Source of the DNA: Oceanicoccus sagamiensis
Lineage (GTDB): Bacteria > Pseudomonadota > Gammaproteobacteria > Pseudomonadales > Dasaniaceae
DNA: 64,000 nucleotides
Direction: 5' to 3'
NCBI RefSeq assembly: GCF_002117105.1
Contig: NZ_CP019343.1
Span: 2,356,001-2,420,000 of the forward strand
Shown: positions 1-9,330 of the stretch, piece after piece
Numbering within the stretch: the first letter of the stretch is position 1
Layout: every line of letters starts with the position of its first letter
Program-made: the position numbers and the translations under genes
Notes under the pieces: generated by a model
Databases searched by the model: none
What the model saw: only the letters and a program-made list of their open reading frames with translations
What the model was told of the DNA's origin: nothing

Positions 1-296
1 TTGGTTAGCTTTCTTATCGTTCTCAGTGCAGCTGTACCCCTATATATTGGGGTTGGTGAAAAACTTTATACAAGATAATGCGGTTTTGGGGTTAATGCAA
101 GGGTAAAGTTCTGAGGACAAACTGTGGATAAAGTGTGGGTAAAGGGCTCTGTCTGTGACCACTAACCTGCAAACTCAGGAATGGTAATAATTCATAGAAA
201 ACAAGGGCTAACAAATCATTTTTTAACCGCTAAAAATATTTTCTTATAACTAAAGATATTGATATGCGCTTAAGTTATGTCTGTTTTTATTGTTGG
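1..296. other. Left-edge intergenic region with a DnaA-box-like site
   Basis: No complete gene is visible. A short frame is open from the window edge to a TAA at 76-78 and reads as a hydrophobic stretch; it could be the tail of a gene to the left, but nothing confirms it. At 123-131 the bases TGTGGATAA are an exact reverse complement of the DnaA box TTATCCACA, and TGTGGGTAA at 134-142 is a one-mismatch neighbour. Two boxes alone do not make an origin. The rest is AT-rich and lies beyond the stop codon of the ABC ATPase gene. Confidence 0.3.
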
Positions 297-1337
297 TTAT
301 TTGTCCGGCAGAAAGGCGATCAGGTGCTCTACTTCGGCCTGGATATTCAGTGTATCGCCCACGGAATAATCGTGGTGACTGGGGAATAAAGATTCCACCA
401 AACTACCGGTTGGCAATTGCAGGGTGTAGAGCGTGGCGCTGCCGGAAAACACTTTTTTTACCACCGTGCTGCTGATGCCATTATCGGGGTTGAGCACAAT
501 ATCGTCTGGCCGCACTAACACGTCAACGGGGGTATTCGCTGGCCAGTCATAACTGCGGTTGCCGGTCATCACACCGAGCTCGGTTTTAATACGGTGCTGG
601 TCAATGCTCATGCCTGGCAACAGGCCGCCCTGGCCAATAAAGTTTGCGACAAAGCGGTTGCAGGGTTCGTGGTAGAGATTAAAGGGGGTGTCCCACTGTT
701 GCAGTCGGCCGTTGTGCAGCAGCCCAATCCGGTCGCCAAAGGCAAAGGCCTCTTCCTGGTCGTGGGTGACCAGGATCGCGCTGGTGCCTACTTCTTTGAG
801 AATATCTCGTACTTCTAAATTGAGGTGACGGCGAAGGTCGACATCAAGGTTGGAAAAAGGCTCGTCCAATAATAGCAGGCGCGGGTTGGGAGCCAGAGCC
901 CGGGCCAGTGCCACGCGCTGTTGCTGGCCGCCAGAAAGTTCATGGGGGAAGCGTTGGGCAATGGACTCTAATTGAATCAGGTCCAATAGGCTGTCGACGA
1001 TTTCATTCTGTTCCAGCAGTGGTGATTTTTGAATGCCAAAACGGATATTGTCGCCAACGGTGAGGTGTGGAAATAGCGCATAGTCTTGAAACACCATGCC
1101 AATCTGCCGTTGCTCGGGTTCAAGTTGAAAGCTATGGTTACTCAGCAGCTGGTCGCCCAGGGTAATGGTACCGCTGGTCAGCGGTTGAAACCCGGCGATG
1201 GCGCGTAATGCGGTGGTTTTGCCGCAGCCGCTGGGGCCTAGCAGGCAGCAGATATCACCGTCATTCACATCGAAGCTGACACCGTCAAGTACCGCCTGGC
1301 TGCCGTACTGGCACTGGATGCTATCAACTTTTAGCAA
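297..1337 (-). CDS. ABC transporter ATP-binding protein (FbpC/PotA-like)
   Basis: Nucleotide-binding subunit of an importer, 346 residues. Walker A is GPSGCGKT at residues 34-41, the signature LSGGQQQR lies near 134-141 and Walker B LLLLDEP near 155-161, with a switch histidine in the ILVTHDQEEA stretch. About 100 residues follow the ATPase domain and resemble the TOBE-type regulatory domain of the FbpC, PotA and CysA group. Ferric iron, polyamine, sulfate or molybdate are the usual substrates; the sequence does not decide. No permease or binding protein is next to it, so the partner genes must lie elsewhere or to the left. It starts 11 bases after argF stops and is probably cotranscribed with argD and argF. 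The same ATPase-argF adjacency is, from memory, found in Pseudomonas. Confidence 0.88.
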   Translation of the reverse strand: MLKVDSIQCQYGSQAVLDGVSFDVNDGDICCLLGPSGCGKTTALRAIAGFQPLTSGTITLGDQLLSNHSFQLEPEQRQIGMVFQDYALFPHLTVGDNIRFGIQKSPLLEQNEIVDSLLDLIQLESIAQRFPHELSGGQQQRVALARALAPNPRLLLLDEPFSNLDVDLRRHLNLEVRDILKEVGTSAILVTHDQEEAFAFGDRIGLLHNGRLQQWDTPFNLYHEPCNRFVANFIGQGGLLPGMSIDQHRIKTELGVMTGNRSYDWPANTPVDVLVRPDDIVLNPDNGISSTVVKKVFSGSATLYTLQLPTGSLVESLFPSHHDYSVGDTLNIQAEVEHLIAFLPDK

Positions 1338-1348
1338 GGTATCGGTCC

Positions 1349-2254
1349 TTATTGAGTCAGCAGTAATTCCATTAAGGCTTTTTGTGCATGTAAGCGGTTT
1401 TCGGCTTCATCCCAAATAACGGTATCAGGGTGGTCCATCAGTTCGGCGCTGATTTCTTCACCGCGGTGGGCAGGCAGGCAGTGCATATATAAGGCATCGC
1501 TGGCTGCTACCGAGAGTAGCTGGTCATTTAATTGATAGCCGGTAAAGAGTTTTATGCGTTCGGCTTGCTGATCTTCTTGGCCCATGGATGCCCAGACATC
1601 AGTGACTAGCAGATGTGAGTCTTTAGCTGCGGCCACAGGGTCGCGAACAATGCTGACGCGATCTTTGTTGGCCTTGATTAAATCGCTGTTAGGATCAAAC
1701 CCTTCCGGGCAGGCGATACGCAGTTCGAAGTCAAATTGTCGGGCCGCATTAATATAAGACTGACACATATTATTGCCATCACCAATCCAGGTCACTGTTT
1801 TGCCCTGGATGCTGCCTCTGTGTTCGGTAAAGGTTTGCATATCAGCCAGTAGTTGGCAGGGGTGATAGTCGTCGGTAAGTGCGTTAATCACCGGGACCTT
1901 TGAGTTTTGGGCAAAACGCTCGATAATTTCATGGCCAAAGGTACGGATCATAATAATATCCGTCATTGACGATAGCACTCTGGCGCTATCTTCTATCGGT
2001 TCGCCGCGGCCCAATTGGGTATCTCGGGGCGAAAGAAACATGGCGTGACCGCCAAATTGCGCCATCCCCGCTTCAAAGGAAACCCGGGTGCGGGTGGAGG
2101 ATTTTTCAAACACCATGCCCAGCACTTTATTTTTAAACGGGTCGTTATGGCCGCCATTGGCCAGCTCGGCTTTCAGGGCAATCGCTCGAGTAATCAAGTT
2201 GTTTAACTCGGTGGGCGATAAATCCAATAGTGTTAAAAAGTGTCTAGTAGCCAT
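1349..2254 (-). CDS. argF: Ornithine carbamoyltransferase
   Basis: Cytoplasmic enzyme that joins carbamoyl phosphate and ornithine to give citrulline in arginine synthesis. The protein has 301 residues, the normal family length. The carbamoyl-phosphate loop STRTR is at residues 53-57, the HPCQ motif appears as YHPCQLLAD near 131, and the catalytic [10 protein letters not shown] is near 257. It sits between argD upstream and the ABC ATPase downstream on the same strand. The argD-argF gap is 69 bases and holds no clear terminator, so an argD-argF-ATPase operon is likely. The ATG at 2254 has only a weak ribosome site. The argG gene for the next pathway step is at 15 kb on the other strand. Confidence 0.96.
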   Translation of the reverse strand: MATRHFLTLLDLSPTELNNLITRAIALKAELANGGHNDPFKNKVLGMVFEKSSTRTRVSFEAGMAQFGGHAMFLSPRDTQLGRGEPIEDSARVLSSMTDIIMIRTFGHEIIERFAQNSKVPVINALTDDYHPCQLLADMQTFTEHRGSIQGKTVTWIGDGNNMCQSYINAARQFDFELRIACPEGFDPNSDLIKANKDRVSIVRDPVAAAKDSHLLVTDVWASMGQEDQQAERIKLFTGYQLNDQLLSVAASDALYMHCLPAHRGEEISAELMDHPDTVIWDEAENRLHAQKALMELLLTQ

Positions 2255-2323
2255 GAGGTTTGTTCTATTTGTAAGCGTTTAAAGTAAAATGCAGTTGCAT
2301 TGCCCGTTATCCAATGGACCCTG

Positions 2324-3502
2324 TCAGGAATGAGACACTGCAAACTGGTTAATAATATCGACAACCGATGCCAGCAGAATCTCTGCCTGTGCCTGGTTAA
2401 TAATTAAAGGGGGCAACAGGCGGATAACATTGCCAGCGGTAACATTAATTAAAATACCTTTATCCCGTGCCAGGCTAACCAGGTCAGCGCAGGGTTGCGT
2501 CAGTTCGATGCCAATCATCAAGCCCTGGCCGCGAATGTCTTTAATAATGGCCTGCTCGCTCAGTTGTTCCTTAAAGCCTTCTACTAGCCATTTCCCCAGC
2601 TTGTCGGCATTGTCACACAATTGCTGCTCCGCGATGGTGTCAACCACAGCTTGCGCGGCGGCACAAACCAAAGGATTACCGCCATAGGTGGAGCCGTGAT
2701 TACCGGGCCCTAATGTGTTGGCGGCTTTGCCCTGTGCCAGACAGGCGCCAATCGGTAAGCCATTGCCCAGCCCTTTAGCCGTGGTGACGACGTCAGGCAG
2801 TAGTGGGTGGTGTTGGTAGGCGAAGTACTTGCCGGTACGGCCATTCCCTGTTTGCACTTCGTCCAGCATCATAAGCCAGTGTTGCTGGTCGCAGAGTGCA
2901 CGTAGCTCAGTCATAAAGTTTTCAGGCAGCATATTAACGCCGCCTTCGCCCTGAATCGGTTCGAGCAACACTGCCACGACATTGCTATTGTTTTGTGCAA
3001 TATTTTCCAGAGCTTTAATATCGCCATAGGGGGCGCGCAGAAAGCCGCCGACCAGCGGTTCAAAGCCAGCCTGAATTTTGCGGTTGCCTGAAGCGGTAAG
3101 AGTTGCCATGGTGCGGCCGTGGAAGGCGTTGTCCATCACCACGATTTGCGGCAGATCGATACCGTTATTATGGCCGTAAAGACGGGCAATTTTGATCGCC
3201 GCTTCGTTGGCTTCTGCCCCTGAATTACCAAAGAATACCGACTCCATACCCGACACTGCGCAGAGCGACTGGGCTAATTGCTGCTGGCGTTCGATACCGT
3301 ATAAGTTGGAGGTATGAATCAGTCGGTCAGCCTGGGTTTTGATGGCTTCAGTCACGGCGGGGTGCGAGTGCCCGAGTGCATTGACACCGATGCCGCTAAT
3401 AGCATCCAGATATTCGTGGCCTGCCTGGTCATAGAGGTAGACATTTTTGCCATGGCTAAAGCTCACCGAGGGCTGGCCATAGGTATTCATAACAGCTGTC
3501 AC
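2324..3502 (-). CDS. argD: Acetylornithine aminotransferase (class III, PLP)
   Basis: PLP-dependent aminotransferase that converts N-acetylglutamate semialdehyde to N-acetylornithine; many homologs also act as succinyldiaminopimelate aminotransferase. The protein has 392 residues. Visible signatures are GNSGAEANEAAIK for cofactor phosphate binding, the LDEVQTGNGRTG stretch with the cofactor-facing aspartate, and TTAKGLGNG with the Schiff-base lysine near 242. GTG at 3502 is preferred because AAAGGA lies 7 bases upstream on the minus strand; an ATG four codons further in (3490) is the alternative. Its leader carries an intrinsic-terminator-like hairpin (3558-3581). It is the first gene of the arginine operon. 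Confidence 0.95.
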   Translation of the reverse strand: MTAVMNTYGQPSVSFSHGKNVYLYDQAGHEYLDAISGIGVNALGHSHPAVTEAIKTQADRLIHTSNLYGIERQQQLAQSLCAVSGMESVFFGNSGAEANEAAIKIARLYGHNNGIDLPQIVVMDNAFHGRTMATLTASGNRKIQAGFEPLVGGFLRAPYGDIKALENIAQNNSNVVAVLLEPIQGEGGVNMLPENFMTELRALCDQQHWLMMLDEVQTGNGRTGKYFAYQHHPLLPDVVTTAKGLGNGLPIGACLAQGKAANTLGPGNHGSTYGGNPLVCAAAQAVVDTIAEQQLCDNADKLGKWLVEGFKEQLSEQAIIKDIRGQGLMIGIELTQPCADLVSLARDKGILINVTAGNVIRLLPPLIINQAQAEILLASVVDIINQFAVSHS

Positions 3503-3809
3503 TGTTTTATCCTTTCATAGTTACCGGTTGGCGTGATTGGATTAAGCGCCAAAAACGCAAAAAGGCAGCTAGAGCTGCCTGATTTAAGGGCTAATAGTAT
3601 AGCGCCAATCGCAGTTTGGCAATTATTCTCTCGACAATACATCGAGGGCAATGCCCCATAGCTGCTGGGGTTTTCCGGCTTTGCTGTTGTTGCTGAGAGG
3701 GATTGGCCGGATCGTGAATAAATCAGACTAATTTAGTGGGGCAATAGGGCGCAAATCACGGTACAATGCGGTCAAATTATTAAGTTCAAATTTTTAAGTT
3801 AAGGTATAC
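3503..3809. promoter_or_regulatory. Divergent control region between argD and grxD
   Basis: About 300 bases without a gene separate the divergent argD (minus) and grxD (plus) genes. On the minus strand, TTGCCA and TATACT are 15 bases apart just before the leader hairpin, a slightly short sigma70-like promoter. I could not make out a confident ArgR box or a clear grxD promoter. The region has no repeats apart from the hairpin. Confidence 0.4.
3558..3581 (-). terminator. Hairpin with T tract in the argD leader (possible attenuator)
   Basis: On the minus strand the sequence reads AGGCAGC-TCTA-GCTGCCT followed by TTTTTG, a compact intrinsic terminator. It lies about 60 bases upstream of the argD start, and no gene precedes it on either strand, because grxD runs away from it and argD begins after it. 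A TATACT -10-like box lies just upstream on the minus strand (about 3595-3600). It may therefore act on argD transcription itself. Confidence 0.6.
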
Positions 3810-3812
3810 GTG

Positions 3813-4139
3813 ATGGACATAACGGAAACAATCAAAGATCAAATTGAGAGCAACCCCATTATTCTTTATATGAAAGGTTCTCCCAACCAACCTCAGTGTG
3901 GTTTTTCAGCCCGTACCGTACAGTCATTGATGTCTTGCGGTGAGCGCTTTGCCTTTGTTGATATTTTATCCAACCCGGAAATTCGCGCTAATCTGCCCGC
4001 TTATGCCAATTGGCCAACTTTCCCCCAGTTGTGGGTAGCGGGTGAGTTGGTTGGTGGCTGCGATATCGTTTGTGAGATGTTTGACAAAGGTGAGCTGCAA
4101 ACGTTGATCAAAGAGACGGCTGCTGCAACGGCCGAGTAA
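3813..4139 (+). CDS. grxD: Monothiol glutaredoxin Grx4 family
   Basis: Small cytoplasmic glutaredoxin that carries and delivers [2Fe-2S] clusters together with BolA-like partners. The single-cysteine active site CGFS is at residues 29-32, followed by the family's WPTFPQLW and GGCDI motifs that bind glutathione. The length of 108 residues is normal. ATG at 3813 is chosen over the overlapping GTG at 3810 because AAGG at 3801-3804 gives an 8-base spacing. A strong terminator follows at 4212. Its neighbours, arg genes and bfr/bfd, match the Pseudomonas order, but a TonB receptor, a kinase and a lipoprotein now separate it from bfr. Confidence 0.96.
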   Translation: MDITETIKDQIESNPIILYMKGSPNQPQCGFSARTVQSLMSCGERFAFVDILSNPEIRANLPAYANWPTFPQLWVAGELVGGCDIVCEMFDKGELQTLIKETAAATAE

Positions 4140-4211
4140 GGCCTGGCAATATGCTGAGAGGCATTGCTAGCTGATAGCGTAGGCATCATTGATTCAGCCG
4201 CTTAATTTATT

Positions 4212-4237
4212 AAACCGCCTCAGGGCGGTTTTTTTGT
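4212..4237 (+). terminator. Rho-independent terminator after grxD
   Basis: AAACCGCC-TCAG-GGCGGTTT followed by more T residues: an 8-bp GC-rich stem with a four-base loop and a U tract, 73 bases after the grxD stop. Confidence 0.92.
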
Positions 4238-4261
4238 AGGTGTAATTTGTATATAAACGTT

Positions 4262-4285
4262 ATTGCAAATCATTATCATTTAGAA
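4262..4285 (+). promoter_or_regulatory. Fur box upstream of the TonB-dependent receptor
   Basis: The stretch AATCATTATCATTTA contains two adjacent ATCATT hexamers, the core repeat of the Fur operator. It lies about 45-65 bases before the start of the receptor gene, where a bound Fur-Fe(II) repressor would cover the promoter. This predicts induction in low iron. Confidence 0.75.
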
Positions 4286-4326
4286 TAACATTCCCGCATT
4301 GTATTAATGTATCAGGGGATTTAGTT

Positions 4327-6528
4327 TTGTTAATAACGAAGAGCAAACCTTTCGGCTTATTGCTGGCTCTGGCAACAGCTTCAGTTGCCGCCGATTCAAA
4401 GAGTGAGAGTAGTCGTGTAAAGGCTGAAAAGGCCTCGCAAGTATCATTAGAACAAGTAGTGATTATTGGCTCCAAAGATGAAGCCAGAACTATGTCGGGT
4501 TCAGCGTTTGTGATTGATGAAGTTGAGCTGGAAAAATTTGAGTACACCGATATTCATCGTATTCTACGCCAGGTACCGGGTGTCTATGTTCAGCAGGAAG
4601 AGGGCTACGGTCTGCGCCCGAATATCGGTATTCGTGGTGCCGGTGGCAGCCGCTCTGAAAAAATCACCCTGATGGAAGATGGTGTGCTGATTGCCCCCGC
4701 GCCTTACTCAGGCCCTTCGGCTTACTACTTTCCTACGACTGGCCGAATGACGGCAGTTGAAGTATTAAAAGGCCCGGAAACATTAAAGCAGGGCCCCTAT
4801 ACCGTTGGCGGTGCCGTTAACTTAATCTCTACCCCCATTCCAAAACAGGCCGAAGGTCTGGTACAGGTAGAGATTGGTAATGATGGCGAAGACCGACTGC
4901 ATGCCTGGTACGGCGATAGTACTGAGCAGTTAGGCTGGTTACTGGAAACGCATCAGCACAATGCCGATGGTTTTAAAAGTATTGACCGCTCTAATACGGA
5001 TACAGGGTTGGATAAAGAAGATTATCTGGCCAAGTTGCGCTTGAATACACCTGAGGGTGAAGGTTTGTACAATCAGGTTGATATCAAACTGCAATACTCT
5101 ACCGAAAAATCCAACCAAAGTTATTTGGGCTTAACCGATGCTGACTTTGATCGCGATTCAAACCGTCGCTATGGTTTAAGTGAGTTGGATCAGATGGATA
5201 ACGAGCATGCCTCGGCAACCGTTAGCCACTTGATTGCTTTTAATGATGAGCTGTCCTTAAAAACTACCGCTTATTACAATGACTTCGAACGTGATTGGTA
5301 TAAGTTAAGTGGTGGCGGTAAATATATTGAGGCAGCCAATACGGGTGATGCGATAGCTCAGGGCATTCTTGATGGCACGGAAGATGTTGATGGCCTCAAG
5401 GTAAAGCATAATGCGCGTCAGTATGAATCTTACGGTTTACAAAGTGAGTTGAGCTGGCAGGTAGCTTTTGTCGGTATGGACCACGATTTGGATTTTGGTG
5501 TGCGCTGGCATGAAGACGAAGTTGATCGTTTCCAGCCAACGGATATTTTTAATCAGGTAAACGGTAGTTTGGTTTACGACTCTACCGATCTGCCAAGTTC
5601 TTCTAATAACCGCGTCGAAGAAGGCGAAGCGCTTTCTTTATATATCATGGACCATATCTCTGTAAATGAGCAGCTGGATATCACTGCGGGTATTCGTTAT
5701 GAAGATATCGATACTGAACAAAAACGTTATAGTGATGTCGACCGTAGCTCGTCTACCGTCACGGCAGAAAACAGCACTAGCGAAACCTTGTTGGCATTAG
5801 GTGCCACCTATCAGCTAAATCAGCAGTGGGGCTTATTGGCCGGTGTTCATCAGGGCTTTGCACCAGCCAGTGCTGGTTCAGAAGATGTTGACCCCGAAGA
5901 GAGCACCAACTATGAAGCGGGTGTGCGTTTTACTGAAGAGAACTTATTTGTAGAAGCGATTTACTTTTTCAGTGATTACGAAAACTCCGTCCAATATTGT
6001 ACTGTGGCAAACCCCTGTGACGGCCAAACTTCAGGCAGTATTAGCCAGGGCGAGGCTGAAATCGAAGGCTTGGAATTCCTGGTCAATTACGACTTTGCCG
6101 GTCAGGCAGCCTATAGTATTCCGGTGAGCTTTACCTACACCTATACAGATACTGAAATCACCAGCAGTAGTGACGATGGCGATTTTCTCAAGGGTGATTC
6201 TTTGACGGATATTCCTGAAAACCAGTGGGCAGCTTCCATTGGTTATGTCGCAGCTTCTGGTTGGGATACCTACTTGAATGCCAGTTATACGGATGAAACC
6301 TGCATTGATAACACCTGTGACCGTTCCGGTGTTGATGACAGATTCTTAACCACCGATGACCTGCTGGTATTTGACCTGTCTGCAAGCATGCCGCTTAACG
6401 CTCAGGCCCGTGTTTATGCCAAGGTTGATAACCTGTTGGATGATCAGGAAATTGTTTCCCGCAAGCCAGATGGTGCCCGTGCTAATAAGCCGCGCACCTT
6501 CTATGTGGGCGTTAAAGTTAGCTTCTAA
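4327..6528 (+). CDS. TonB-dependent receptor, FecA-like (ferric chelate uptake)
   Basis: Outer-membrane active transporter of 733 residues. It has a signal peptide (hydrophobic core about residues 9-21), a TonB-box-like segment around VSLEQVVIIG, a plug domain with LRQVPGVYVQQEEG, NIGIRGAGGSRSEKITLMED and VEVLKGPETLKQGPYTVGGAVN, then a 22-strand-type barrel ending in VGVKVSF with the terminal phenylalanine needed for barrel assembly. The plug is most like FecA/Fe(III)-dicitrate receptors, but the ligand is not certain. No FecIR pair is adjacent, so control is probably direct through the Fur box. The start is TTG at 4327; no in-frame ATG gives a complete signal peptide. Confidence 0.9.
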   Translation: MLITKSKPFGLLLALATASVAADSKSESSRVKAEKASQVSLEQVVIIGSKDEARTMSGSAFVIDEVELEKFEYTDIHRILRQVPGVYVQQEEGYGLRPNIGIRGAGGSRSEKITLMEDGVLIAPAPYSGPSAYYFPTTGRMTAVEVLKGPETLKQGPYTVGGAVNLISTPIPKQAEGLVQVEIGNDGEDRLHAWYGDSTEQLGWLLETHQHNADGFKSIDRSNTDTGLDKEDYLAKLRLNTPEGEGLYNQVDIKLQYSTEKSNQSYLGLTDADFDRDSNRRYGLSELDQMDNEHASATVSHLIAFNDELSLKTTAYYNDFERDWYKLSGGGKYIEAANTGDAIAQGILDGTEDVDGLKVKHNARQYESYGLQSELSWQVAFVGMDHDLDFGVRWHEDEVDRFQPTDIFNQVNGSLVYDSTDLPSSSNNRVEEGEALSLYIMDHISVNEQLDITAGIRYEDIDTEQKRYSDVDRSSSTVTAENSTSETLLALGATYQLNQQWGLLAGVHQGFAPASAGSEDVDPEESTNYEAGVRFTEENLFVEAIYFFSDYENSVQYCTVANPCDGQTSGSISQGEAEIEGLEFLVNYDFAGQAAYSIPVSFTYTYTDTEITSSSDDGDFLKGDSLTDIPENQWAASIGYVAASGWDTYLNASYTDETCIDNTCDRSGVDDRFLTTDDLLVFDLSASMPLNAQARVYAKVDNLLDDQEIVSRKPDGARANKPRTFYVGVKVSF

Positions 6529-6546
6529 GGGGCTATTCCCCTCCTC

Positions 6547-6580
6547 AACCCGTCATTGGTGTGCCATGGCGGGTTTTTTT
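6547..6580 (+). terminator. Terminator after the TonB-dependent receptor
   Basis: AACCCG pairs with CGGGTT across a partly paired loop and runs into seven T residues at 6574-6580. It separates the iron-regulated receptor from the kinase gene. Confidence 0.8.
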
Positions 6581-6694
6581 ATGCTCATAGAAGGCATCTT
6601 ATCGGGCATTGCTGCTGTGTTATAAAATCAATTGTGCTATAAAAAGCAATGATTTCAGCAGCATAACCAATAACAAGCAATAAAGGTGTAGCGC

Positions 6695-9286
6695 ATTAGT
6701 ATCAATGTCCCTGGTTACCGTGTGATTCGTCCCCTTGGACGAGGCGGCATGGCAACCGTATATTTGGCTATTCAGGAGAATTTTCAGCGCGAGGTGGCGT
6801 TGAAAATCATGGCGCCTGCTTTATCTGAAGAGAGCACTTTTAGTGAGCGGTTTTTGCGTGAGGCGCGGATTGTCAGCCGTTTGGTGCATCCACATATTGT
6901 CACCGTTCACGATGTGGGTATTGAAAATGGTCACCACTATTTATCCATGGAGTATATTGAGGGCCATGATTTAAAGGAGCGGCTGCCCAGTCTTAATGGC
7001 GAGCAATTATTTCGAGTATTAAAAGAAGTGGCCATGGCGCTGGATTATGCTGGCCGCAAAGGCTATGTCCACCGCGATGTAAAGCCTGAAAATATTATGA
7101 TTCACAATATTGATGGCCGCGCGGTATTGATGGACTTTGGTATTGCCCGAGCTGCCGATTCCGTTAGCACCATGACGAGAACCGGCACCGCTCTGGGTAC
7201 CCCTCATTATATGAGCCCTGAGCAGGCCAGAGGTGATGCGATTGATGGCCGTTCCGACCTCTACAGTATGGGGGTGCTGTTTTACTATATGCTAACCGGG
7301 CGGGTGCCCTATGAAGCGGATTCGCCAGTAGCGGTGGGTATTAAGCATGTTTCTGCGGCGCTGCCCAAGTTACCGCAAGAGCTTTCCAGCTATCAACATT
7401 TGCTTGATAAGCTGATGGCAAAAAAACCGGAAGATCGCTACCGCAATGGTCAGGAGTTAGTGGCGGCTTTGCAGCGAGCAGATGCCTCCCTTATTGATAA
7501 GCACAGGCCCCAGGAGGGGTTTGAGTATTTGGGCAGTCATGAACATACGCCATTGCGTAGTGATCAGGTCAAAGTCGTTGTGCCTGAGCGAAACTCTGCC
7601 GATAGCAGTGCAGAGACTGGCGAGATGCAGGCCATGGCATCCTCTGCTTCACTGGCGACACCACAGCCAGGAGAGCCCCTGCATATCCCCAAAGAAGATT
7701 TAGACAATCGCCCGGAGCCAAAGCGGGGCTCCTTAGTGGCGGTGGCAGCCTCGGTGTCGCTGGCACTGGTGTGTGGTGCAGCTTATTATTTTTACCAGCA
7801 ATCGGCTGGCGATGATAAAGCGGTTCCCATGCAAAGCCAGACAATCAAGCCCCAAACGGCCCCAGCGCCGCTACCTGCCAAAGTCAGTGAACCTGTTGAA
7901 AAAGCCATAGCCGCCAAGCCTGTTACTCCAGCCCCTATACCCGCGCCGGTAGCCGCGGAGCAAACAGACGTGGTTGTTGAGGAGGTGGTGGTTGAGGAAG
8001 TCGTTGATAATGCGCCTGCGGTCGCACCCGCAAAGCCAGCCGAGCCGATTCAGTCGGGTGAACGGTCGGTGGCCGAGTTATTAAGTCAGGCCGCATCGCT
8101 GGATAAGCAGCCGGGAAAAATAGCTGAGCAGGTTGAACTGTATCGCCAGGTTCTGTCCTTGCAAGCGGATAACGATACGGCTCAGGCAGCTTTAGCTAGC
8201 GTCAAAAGTCAGGGGCTGCTTAATGCGCAGCAGGCCGCCGATGCAGGGGAATATCAGACCGCTCAGCAGCAGCTTGATTCAGTAACAGCTATTTTCCCCG
8301 AGTTAGTCGATACCGAACAATACCAGCAACTGTCTCAGCAGTTAGCTCAGGCTCAAACGCTGGCTACGTTATTCGCGCAGGCTGATGAGCATTTCGACCG
8401 CGATCGCTTAATTAAGCCTGAGGGCAATAACGCCAAAGAAACCTTTGAGCAGATTCTGGAGATTGACCCTGACAGCACGGCGGCAAGGCAGGGGCTGAAA
8501 AAAATTACCGATCGCTATCTGGTGTTAGCTGAGTCATCCCGCAAGAAGCGGGCATACCGTAATGCGCAGTCGATGGTTGATAATGGCTTAAGCGTTGAGC
8601 CGGAGAATGCCGCACTATTAGCGCTGCAAGAAACCTTAAGCGCTGAATTAAAATTAGAACAGGATGTTCAGGCCTTATTGGCTTTGGGTGATGAGCTTGC
8701 GCAACAGGAGAAATGGTTTAGCACTGACCAGGATGCCGCGGTGAAAAAATATTTGGATGTGCTGGCAATGCAGCCGGGCCGCTCTGAGGCGCAAACTAAA
8801 ATTGCCGCAGCGGTTGATGAGTTTGTCACGGATGTGAATGGTTTAATTGCGGTTAAAGATTATGATATTGCGGCGGAGCAGGTTGCTCTAGCCATGCGCT
8901 TATTACCGAATAATGAAAAGTTAAAATCCACGGTGTTAGTGCTGGAGAGTATTAAGCCCCTAATCGATGGCTTGGTGTTATCGGGTGTGGCCATTGCTGA
9001 TCAAGACGCGCCAACTGAGAGCAGTATTCGTGCTGACCGTACTTTGCATCTGTCTTTTCGGTACCAGAACCTTGAAAATCCAACCACAGTATTCCAGGCT
9101 GTGTTGTTTGATGGTGGCCGTTCTGTCCAGATAGCTGGCGTGCCGGTGGTGGTGGTCGGCGAAGAGGGGTACACTCAGTTCCGAATGGATCGCCCAGTAG
9201 AAGGCTTTGCCGATGGCGGTTATCATCTCGATATTATGCTGGCGGGTGAGACTATATTTACCTACGGTTTTGTGATCAGCAAATAA
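6695..9286 (+). CDS. Membrane-bound Ser/Thr protein kinase (PknB-like) with C-terminal helical repeats
   Basis: Bacterial Hanks-type kinase of about 863 residues. In numbering from GTG 6722 (add 9 for the start preferred here) it shows glycine loop LGRGGMATV (5-13), catalytic lysine K28, HRDVKPEN near 117, DFGIARA near 138 and GTPHYMSPEQ. A transmembrane helix follows near 338-360, then a Pro/Ala/Val-rich linker, TPR-like helical repeats (about 450-770) and a C-terminal beta domain, all predicted periplasmic. The start is odd. GTG 6722 would cut off the usual GYRI segment and has no ribosome site, whereas ATT at 6695 has AAAGG at 6682-6686 with 8-base spacing, and the frame is closed by TAG at 6689. 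A lipoprotein gene follows 44 bases later. Confidence 0.88.
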   Translation: MSINVPGYRVIRPLGRGGMATVYLAIQENFQREVALKIMAPALSEESTFSERFLREARIVSRLVHPHIVTVHDVGIENGHHYLSMEYIEGHDLKERLPSLNGEQLFRVLKEVAMALDYAGRKGYVHRDVKPENIMIHNIDGRAVLMDFGIARAADSVSTMTRTGTALGTPHYMSPEQARGDAIDGRSDLYSMGVLFYYMLTGRVPYEADSPVAVGIKHVSAALPKLPQELSSYQHLLDKLMAKKPEDRYRNGQELVAALQRADASLIDKHRPQEGFEYLGSHEHTPLRSDQVKVVVPERNSADSSAETGEMQAMASSASLATPQPGEPLHIPKEDLDNRPEPKRGSLVAVAASVSLALVCGAAYYFYQQSAGDDKAVPMQSQTIKPQTAPAPLPAKVSEPVEKAIAAKPVTPAPIPAPVAAEQTDVVVEEVVVEEVVDNAPAVAPAKPAEPIQSGERSVAELLSQAASLDKQPGKIAEQVELYRQVLSLQADNDTAQAALASVKSQGLLNAQQAADAGEYQTAQQQLDSVTAIFPELVDTEQYQQLSQQLAQAQTLATLFAQADEHFDRDRLIKPEGNNAKETFEQILEIDPDSTAARQGLKKITDRYLVLAESSRKKRAYRNAQSMVDNGLSVEPENAALLALQETLSAELKLEQDVQALLALGDELAQQEKWFSTDQDAAVKKYLDVLAMQPGRSEAQTKIAAAVDEFVTDVNGLIAVKDYDIAAEQVALAMRLLPNNEKLKSTVLVLESIKPLIDGLVLSGVAIADQDAPTESSIRADRTLHLSFRYQNLENPTTVFQAVLFDGGRSVQIAGVPVVVVGEEGYTQFRMDRPVEGFADGGYHLDIMLAGETIFTYGFVISK

Positions 9287-9330
9287 TGTATCTTAGATAA
9301 CAATCGACTCTAATAATTAAGGAGAAAATT

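Noticed and set aside
123-142. DnaA-box-like TGTGGATAA and TGTGGGTAA as part of a replication origin
   Set aside because: Only one exact box, no AT-rich unwinding region, and no dnaA, dnaN, gidA or similar gene beside it.
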